Position numbers and translations under genes: made by a program. 64,000 nt of DNA. Origin: Brachionus manjavacas (Eukaryota; Rotifera; Eurotatoria; Ploima; Brachionidae). The notes below the pieces were generated by a model, which was not told the origin of the DNA, did not search any database, and worked only from the letters and a program-made list of their open reading frames with translations. Positions 56,701 through 64,000 of the stretch are shown here, in pieces. Position 1 is the stretch's first letter. Each line of letters starts with the position of its first letter. The stretch spans positions 6,400,501-6,464,500 of the forward strand of contig JAHQIY010000001.1 in NCBI GenBank assembly GCA_019054805.1, written 5' to 3'.

Positions 56701-58280
56701 CAGGTCATTTAGTTAGATATTGATCAAGATCGTCAATTAGATATGCTTTTAGGAAATCATTTCATTCAAGAAAAAGGAATCGTTTTATTTATTTATTTTA
56801 AATAAAAAGTATCATTTTTTTTATTCAGATTAATTCCTTTCAGGACTGAATTAAAAAGGCAAGATCAAATTTGAATCAAGTGATAAATTGTCTAAATTTT
56901 CAAGTTAAATTAATTTGCAATAGAATATGGAATAATACTGCGATATGTCAAATTTAATTTTTCAAAAAACGAAAAAAAAAGAGTGAACTCAATTCAAGAA
57001 AAGCTGTAATCTCAAAGCGAACAAAAATCTTATATAACTGAATCAATTTAATTACTTTTAAAATTAAACTAAAATAAAAGAAATATTCAAATTTCTCCAA
57101 ATTCAATAATGGTTACTCTGTTGCGATGTAATTTACATTTTTTTTCTCGATGCAACAATTTGTCTATAATTTTCTTATTAAAGTAGCTAAATATTTTAAT
57201 TTAAAAATGCTAAATAGTAATTAATTTAAATTTATAATATTTAGAATATGTTTGAAAAGGTTTGCTAGCTGAATTTATTTAATAACTAAGTGCGATTAAA
57301 TGGCTATGATTGTGAAGCGTTCCTAGGTTGACTTTTTGTTTATCAGCTTAACCAAAGTTAGCTGGTACTCTACTAGGCCAATATTTGCACTAATAATTAG
57401 CGATCTACTCCTAATGACCTTCATATTTCTCTAATTAGATTTAAAAATATTTAATAAATTACATAACAAAACGCATTAATCACATAGAGCAAATTTGTCA
57501 AAATTTATCGATCTAACTGATAAAAACAAATCTAGGTTAAGAAAGCTGAGCTGAATAGATAAAGAGCGCCAAGAGATTTGGCATAGCGCTGGCCATTGCG
57601 AAAATCCATGCTAATTCAACTTTGTTTCGAATGGCTTCGCTCTCTTTAATTACAATCATCTGTCATTTAAAATCAAGTTAGAGGTAGTTCGTATAAAATT
57701 TCGAGTTGTATTTAACCCATTTTTTGTTCGGCTAGTTCATATTCTTAGCATATGATACTTGATAATTAAATTTTGTGTTTCGAATGCTAGAGGGCTCTTT
57801 AGACTCGGACCTTAGAACATTGTTTCCCATTACTTAGAAACCATTTGTTGGCATCATTACGTAATTGCTCGATCTATCAAAATGTTCCATTAAATGCCAA
57901 CTTATCTGCAAATATTTGAGCAAGGCCTAATTTCTATAGAAAGATTAAGCGCTTTGAATCGAGAACACTTATTTAAAGCTAGCACAAAATACATAAGTTT
58001 TTAGTTTGATTCAAAATTTTCGGAATTGAAAAAATATCCTTATGCGTGTTCAAGTGAATTCAAGGTAAATTATCGATTTTTGGGAATTGGTTTAATTTTA
58101 ATAAAAATATCATGGAAAATGACTTGTTTCTTTAGTAATTTTTTTTTGTTGTTGTTTCTATTATGTAAGTAATTATAGAAAATTGTGATACATGGGATAG
58201 AAATTTCGATTTTTTTTCTTGCCTAAAATAGAGCCTAAATACTTAACAGAAGCCATTGATTTAAATTTTGTAATGTATTT
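53790..58280. other. Long AT-rich stretch without recognised genes
   Basis: About 4.5 kb of very AT-rich sequence. At 53935-54150 there is a decayed coding-like part (KIIRWLRDHLN, KVDELNNFIQQQKKKNADYI, PENDDELSTVSSFPLHQ) that may continue the unknown repeat to its left. From about 57100 the composition becomes less extreme and resembles unique intergenic or intronic DNA. I see no element borders. Confidence 0.35.
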
Positions 58281-58561
58281 TTAGTCGGTCTTCTTCGAAA
58301 TTAATCTTTACTTTGAAAGGTTTAGATAAACAAATAGCTTTCAACATAGAACAAAAAGGTACAAGAGTTAATGCTAACTCAAATAAACCTGGATGGAATA
58401 GGCTGGAAACAAGATTTAATTATGAATTGTTTGTGCGCTTACGCAATTCAAGTCAAATAGAGGAAACAAATTTTCCGATTGAGATATTGATTGATTTGTG
58501 GGACCTTGAAAGATGTGGTTATTCGGCAAATTTTGCGCTCAATTTTTTCAATGAAATTTAA
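58281..58561 (+). CDS. Orphan coding-like exon, unknown
   Basis: A frame preceded by a good acceptor (GTATTTTTAG) reads TLKGLDKQIAFNIEQKGT, PGWNRLETRFNYELFVRLRN, ETNFPIEILIDLWDLERCGY and SANFALNFFNEI, then stops. Base composition and amino-acid mix are protein-like compared with the surroundings. I do not recognise the family. It could be the last exon of a gene whose other exons I cannot see, or a transposon remnant. Confidence 0.35.
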
Positions 58562-59289
58562 TATGTTACGTAATTTAATATTTAAGTTGGAAAAATTTTC
58601 AACTAATATTTAAGAAAATATTCCAAAATTTAGTTTTCTATTTTCTTTTCTTTTTTTTTTTTGTTAAGAAATTTAACAATATGGTCGCATTTAATTTCGC
58701 TTTTTTTTCTATACAAACAAATTTTAAAAGTCCCTCAGAATTTTGGCGTATCTTTTGGTTTTTCCACGGCAAATAATAGCTTTTGGGCAAAACTTTTAGA
58801 GTTTTTTACATTCGATGATGAGGCCCCAGGATGCACAATTTGTCATTAAGCACTTAATCAACCATCACTATGAACTATTAGTTCGAAATTGTTTTCCTCT
58901 ATGTCATTTGAAAGAAGGACTTGTTTTTTGCGGGCCGAGGATCTGAGCATTGTTTGTCTAGAGCTTACCGTTCCATATCCCAAATTCATGTCATTTAAAT
59001 AAAATGCTTTAGATTAAGAACTAATTTAAAGTTTGTTTTCACCTATATCTAATATTAGGGCCAAACAAAATATGAGCATTCCCACGAATGGAGTAGAATC
59101 TATGATGTTGAATCTAAAATTAAGATTTCGTTTAGAGAATTTTTTCTCCTAATTTAAAATGAATATTCTAGCAAAGCAATTGAATTAAGAAAATAAAATT
59201 TGTTTATTGCTAATTCCTCTTTAAACCAAGATATATTTGATTAAACACATTTTTCAATGTGAATAAATATGAAGGTAGGAGTATATGTT
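58562..59289. other. Intergenic, no gene seen
   Basis: AT-rich to moderate composition. A short frame at 58700-58849 (NFGVSFGFSTANNSFWAKLL) is not supported by splice sites or homology. Confidence 0.3.
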
Positions 59290-59990
59290 ACCTGAATGTA
59301 GACTGTGAATTTTTCTCATCTATTTGGCAATGTTATGACTAATATTTTTAGTTTAAAAATTTTGACAAAATTGAATTTTTTTTACTCATTCTTGACTGAG
59401 AAATGGAAATTTTGCTGGCTTTTTTAATTTAATGGTAAATGGTTTACAACACAATAATATCTAAATAAAGATCAGATTTTTTTTTAATTTTTAACAATTC
59501 ATTTTTTGGTCAAACATAAAATTCTATCTGTATATTTTAGCCGAGAAAAGAATAATTTTTTATTACTTTTTGGCAATGAAGTAATTAATTTTTGTTTTAA
59601 AAATTTTGATAAAATTGATCATTTTTTACTCAGTCTTGACTGAACAATAGAAATTTGGCTGATTTTTTTTCCAATTTATTCAATGACAAAATTTTGTTTA
59701 TAGTTTTATTTTTCAAATTTCAAAAATTCATTTTTTTAAGTCGAGCATGGAAAATTTTGTTGACATTTTCTTGTGTAATGACTAATTTAGTTAGAAAATA
59801 CGAATGGAATCTAGTAGCTGAGCATCGAAAAATTTGCCAGACTTTTATTAGTGAAGAAATTAATTAATTTTAGTTAAAAAAAAAACTTTGAAAAAAAAAT
59901 CAACTTTTGCTCAGTTTTTGACCGAGAATAGAAAATTTTGTTGACTTTTTTTTCTAAGCTAAAGAGATTATTTAGGATTAAAAAGTAATC
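59290..59990. repeat. Degenerate direct-repeat block
   Basis: Words of the type TTTTTACTCATTCTTGACTG and GAGAATAGAAAATTTTGTTG recur near 59385, 59625, 59735 and 59905, with irregular spacing of about 110-240 bp. Copies are diverged. It may be a remote relative of the array at 62600-64000, which has the same T-rich style. Confidence 0.45.
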
Positions 59991-60059
59991 AAAAAATTTA
60001 ATTTTCAAAAATCAATATTTAACCAAAAAAAAAGAAGAAAAAAACGAGGAAATAATTAA

Positions 60060-60249
60060 ATGGAAAATGTGTTGGTCCTTGTTTGGCAATGCATAACACA
60101 CAAAAATCAGCAAAAACAAATATTTGTAGCAACTGCCACTTGGCAAACTTTTTTTGTTGAAAAAAACAAATTCCACCTCGAGATCTTTGTTCAAGTTGAT
60201 CCGAACAATAGTCTAAAAACATTTTATTTTCCAAAGAAACATTTCAGGT
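60060..60249 (+). CDS. Candidate first exon of an unknown gene
   Basis: It starts with ATG (MENVLVLVWQCITHKNQQKQ), continues with IFVATATWQTFFVEKNKFHL and EIFVQVDPNNSLKTFYFPKK, and ends at a textbook donor CAG|GTAAGT at about 60249. No second exon could be identified within the window and the family is unknown. A chance frame in moderately AT-rich DNA is the alternative. Confidence 0.3.
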
Positions 60250-62599
60250 AAGTGCATATTTTTCTCATCTTGTTTGCATTGAATAGAAAAGAATTGTATT
60301 AAGTCAGGTGTTTTTTGCTTTTCTGTTAGCTTCATTCCATTATTTATCTAGAGTTTTTTTGTTATTCCAAGCTTCTATTTAAACAATTAAGGCATGTTGT
60401 ACAAGCTTAGATGTAAGCAAATTTGCCAGTGAGAAAATAGAAAATAGAATCTCAACAATCCAGCGATTGACCCACGAAAGTAAATCTCCTACTTACAACA
60501 ATATCCGTACCGGGATCACGGTATTACATCAAATTAAATCAACTCGGCCTAATACCCGGCTAACACTGGATGCCCAAATTTAACTAGTCCATTAGATATT
60601 TGCCTCTAATCTCTAGTTAAATACTAAAAACATTAATGTAATTTGCACTAAAGGTCAACTTTGAATTGAAGTGGACAGTTTTTTATCTTTGCAGTCCTAA
60701 TTTAATGTCATTTGGAAGCCAAGAGACATTTTTATCTTGGTTGTGCAGGTGTAGTTTTATCAAAATCTATTATGCTTTTTTTTTTAATTCAGAGAAAGAG
60801 AAAAATTTGAATTTTATGATTTTATTATGTTTTAATTTGAGTTTAATTTGGGCTGGCTGGCGATGGTTGGCAAGCCGGCGAAAATTCGATCATTTAATTG
60901 AGTTTAGAATATTTGCTTGTGTGGAATTTGGTTGAAATTGATCAACGAGGGCTCAGTGAAGCGTTCAGCTTGCTTAAATTGTGCAATAATTGCTGACAAG
61001 CATTCCTAGCAATTATTTTCAATGATGACAATTTTAAATAGTTTTCTCCTAAAACTATGTGCCACTATTCGACGCAATTTAGCTATCATTATTTAGCCAT
61101 TTATCAAAAGTGACACAATTCAAGAAATCTGAATAGAAATTTAGCTTTGAATTTTAGATTAGCGCTTGGTCACGGAGCGTGCCAAGTGCTTTTCTAGATT
61201 TAATCAACTCAATTCTGAATTAAGTCCCATTCAAGGGTGCTCGAATAGGACTTAATTTAATTACAAACAAACACAACTGCAAGTAGGCTTTCCCTAATGC
61301 CAATTCACCCACATATTTGATTATGTACGTAGCAAGAAATGTAACTTTGGCTAAATGACACAAGCGTAGTCATGGAATTGTTAGGTATTTTTGTTGTGAA
61401 TTAGTAAACAGTTACATCATATTACATTTGAAAAGAGTAGTTGTTGTTCTTGTTGATGCAATTCAAATTCCAACATGCCCGCAAGCATACCGTATTAGTA
61501 ACTACACCGGTTGCGTAACTTACCGTTTTTCTCTCTCTTTCTCTCTCTTTTTTTATTAAAATGTTTTGATAATGTTAAATGGAATTTGTACGATTTAACA
61601 AAAATAGCGTTTAAATACAATACCGAAAGCAACAAAAATTCAAATCCAAAAAAATATTTTTTTTATTTTGGAGTTTTTTTCGCTGAGGTTACTTGCGGGG
61701 ACTCGAGTGCATCTATCCTTTGAATAGAATTTGATTGACACTTTCAACAAGGTGTCTATTTGAACAAGAGCAATTGACTTAACAAGTGATACTCATCTTT
61801 TGCAGTAGTTAATTATTCAACAATAATACTAGAAAAAATTTAAGAAATTATGTTATTTAATAGGAAACGAAAATCAATAAAGTCCGACATAGTCGGAATA
61901 AAATATTTTAATAAAACATGCTGGATTTTTTTAACTATTTTTTTATGTCAAAAATGCTTCCAGGTTTTTTTAATTGAAAAATTTGTGCTCACTTTTTTTA
62001 CTTGGAAAAAAATTGTAGATAATCGAATTACTTGGCAGAAAAAGTACTCGAGGCTGCTGAGTTTAAATAACTTGTATGCAAAATTAAGAAATTGAAGAAG
62101 TATTTTTGGCGCTTTTTTCAGGTGAGAAAACAAGCTTAGATATTTTTTTTTGTAAATTTTTGAAAAAAATCTTTTTCGTCTTCTTTCAAATCAATGTTGA
62201 ATCATTAGAATAGATAGCGAGAATTTTTTGAACGAGGACATTTAGTTTAATTAGTAAAACCTAATTAAAAGTATTTATTCGCACGGGTCTAATTGTGGCT
62301 CTTAACAAGTCCTTGATTATTGTTTGCTTGAGCTATTTCTAATTTGTTCGCGAATCAAGAGCTTTTTTATTTTTTTTTTACTTTTCTATTTTATCTTGTT
62401 TATCAAACGAAATCTCTATTTTTAATTAAAAATTCAATTCAAGCTTTGTAAATTATTCGTAAGTGACGTAAGAGCCGAGATAACCAATGTTTGAAGCTTG
62501 CTTGAAAATTGATATATCTCCAAAAGGTGAACGCAAAAACCCAAAACTTGATTTTTAGCTCACCTTTTTGTTTGAGCACAAATCAAAATTTAAACATGG
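60250..62599. other. Gene-poor stretch of mixed composition
   Basis: Parts at 60410-60680 and 60940-61520 are clearly less AT-rich than the rest and have no open frames, which would fit intronic or regulatory DNA. A CT-rich run lies at 61530-61552. Apart from the inverted repeat at 61218-61257 I see no discrete feature. Short frames at 61511-61723 and 61850-62095 lack support. Confidence 0.35.
61218..61257. repeat. Strong inverted repeat, 15-bp arms
   Basis: AATTAAGTCCCATTC at 61218-61232 pairs with GAATAGGACTTAATT at 61243-61257 with one mismatch and a 10-base loop. It lies in the moderate-composition, gene-free part. It could be a cruciform, an RNA hairpin or a small element end. Confidence 0.65.
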
Positions 62600-64000
62600 A
62601 TTAGAAGAAAAATTAAATTTTTATTATTTTCAGCAAGAGAAAAAAATGTGTGTTGTTTTTTTTCTACTTTTGAAATATTCGAATTTTTTAGAGTAGAATA
62701 CTTTTCTCTTTTACTTTTTAAAACAATACTCTGTGTAGTTGGGAAAAAAAATTTCTCTGGTTTCACAACAACTAATTTGTTATAGAGAAAGTATGATGTT
62801 TTAATCGAATTTTCAATCTTTGTAAGTGACTAACTAAATTTTTTTATCTATTTAAAGGTAAAAAGAATTTTTTTTAGTTTAAAAAAAAAAATTTTAAATG
62901 TTTTGTTTTCTAATGGCACAGGTTGTTCGATCAAGAATCTAGAATTTCCAATCTTTTGTCTATCTCGCACTTGATTTAAAATATTCATTTTTATCTGTTT
63001 AGGTTAGAAAAATTTATTTTCTTTTAGTCTTTCGAAAATAATTATTGAAAAAAATTAATGTATTTTAATGTTTTTTATTTGAACTTTAATCTAAAATGTT
63101 AAATCTTTATTCTAAATAAAAAGTGACAGACTAAGAATATTCAATTTTTTTTATCTATTTTAAGGCCTAAAGAAGGCTTCATTTCTAAAAATCCTCAATT
63201 TTGATCTGTTTTTTTATTTTGAGCTGGACTAAAAAATAATTTTTTATACGGCTTCCGCAGCATTAGCTAAAACCAGAAAAACAAAACAAAATGTCTTGCT
63301 GAAATTTTTTATTTTGTCTATTTTTAAAAATAAATGCTGACAATTACTGTAAGTCTAAAGGAGCTTTTGTTCCTTGATAAAAATTTAAGCAAAAATATTT
63401 TTGAATTTCTAATCTTTTATCAATTCTGAGGTTTAATGGAATATTTTTTCTTAAAGAGAAATTTTTCCATGGTTTCGTCAGCAATTAATTTAAAAAATAA
63501 TACAATGTCACACTCGAATTTTAATTTTTTAGCCAGTTGAAAAAAATGACAAGTTAAATTTCACAGATGCAAAAAAATTGATTTTTTTGTTGAGAAAAAT
63601 TTTTAAATTCTAAAATTTCTGATTCTCTAATATGTTATCTATTTTGAGGTCTAATGAAATATTTTTTTTCGGGCTTTCTGAAAAATTTTTGTTACAAGGT
63701 TTCCGCTGCAATTAATTTCTCAACAAAAAAAAGTATGATGTCTTGTTAAAATTATTAATTTTTGTCTATTTAAAAGAAAAAAAAGGCTAACAATCTATTA
63801 TCTTCATCTGTTTAAGAGTCTATAGTAGTTTTTTTCTTGAGAGAAATTTTTTTTTCAAAATAATAAATTCCTATATTTTTTGTAAAGGTAAATTTTTTAG
63901 CTTCAAACAAAAAAATAAAATAAAAAAAAATAAAACAGATTTTTCCAAATGTTTTACTATTTTGTTGGGCTTTGCTAAATTAAAATCTAAAAAATATTTA
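62600..64000. repeat. Diverged tandem array, period about 225-245 bp, continuing past the window
   Basis: An anchor of the type GGTTTCCGCTGCAATTAATT followed by AGTATGATGTCTTGTTAAAAT recurs near 62760, 63249, 63472 and 63698. Between anchors each unit has TTTTGTCTATTTTAAGG- and GGTCTAATGAAATATTTTTT-type words in the same order. Units are strongly diverged, suggesting an old satellite-like array. No coding content. Confidence 0.55.

Noticed and set aside
61850-62095. 81-codon plus-strand frame with ATG (MLFNRKRKSIKSDIVG)
   Set aside because: No splice context, strongly F/K/I-biased as expected of chance frames in AT-rich DNA.
1-64000. CRISPR array, operons, bacterial signals
   Set aside because: No spaced identical short repeats. 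Genes have introns and no ribosome-binding sites. The direct repeats present are transposon ends, local duplications or microsatellites.

Overview
This window looks like nuclear DNA of a very AT-rich animal. Three intron-containing host genes can be read (canonical GT-AG introns, mostly about 45-60 bp, one of 2.2 kb). Almost everything else is mobile-element sequence of typical metazoan kinds: Ty3/gypsy LTR elements, CR1/Jockey-like LINEs, a tRNA-derived SINE, Helitrons, a MULE relic and MITEs. A coiled-coil gene with a CCDC138-type C-terminal domain fits a ciliated animal. A small protostome such as a rotifer is my best guess, but that is inference from composition, intron size and repeat content only.

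Host genes. Positions 2950-3762 (minus) encode an ETHE1-type persulfide dioxygenase in three exons. Positions 4391-8940 (plus) encode a complete seven-exon SLC26 anion exchanger of 682 residues. The two are head to head, 628 bp apart, which places mitochondrial sulfide oxidation next to a probable sulfate/anion carrier. Positions 22808-24572 (plus) encode a five-exon, 520-residue protein that I identify as CCDC138.

Mobile elements, left to right. A 282-bp MITE lies at 935-1216. A DIRS-like relic (5935-6495) sits in the long SLC26 intron. Two almost identical Ty3/gypsy copies lie in tandem and share a central LTR (about 10817-20994, minus strand). A MULE transposase relic lies at 21285-22490, a probable MITE at 24930-25480, a LINE 3' half at 26163-27262 (minus), and a SINE with a 9-bp target duplication at 27728-28032. 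A roughly 1.1-kb dispersed repeat at 28583 is interrupted by a Ty3/gypsy element (28944-40866). That element is itself interrupted by a younger, envelope-bearing Ty3/gypsy element on the other strand (32011-39836). An uninterrupted copy of the dispersed repeat at 52695-53789 confirms the outer insertion site. From 41766 to 50330 there is a LINE graveyard split by two Helitron pieces (44752-49150 and 49398-49970), both with matching 3' terminal hairpins.

Right end. From 53790 to the end I find no recognisable gene. There are two isolated coding-like segments (58281-58561 and 60060-60249), a degenerate repeat block (59290-59990), a strong inverted repeat (61218-61257), and a diverged tandem repeat with a period of about 225-245 bp from 62600 to beyond the window.

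All LTR-class elements are treated as fossils and described only by extent, family, parts and likely age. I did not find a clearly new biochemical system. The most notable items are the ETHE1/SLC26 pair, the three-level nested insertion with an envelope-bearing inner element, the tandem gypsy pair whose Gag has an N-terminal double membrane segment, and the Helitron terminal hairpins with a conserved loop and changing stems.
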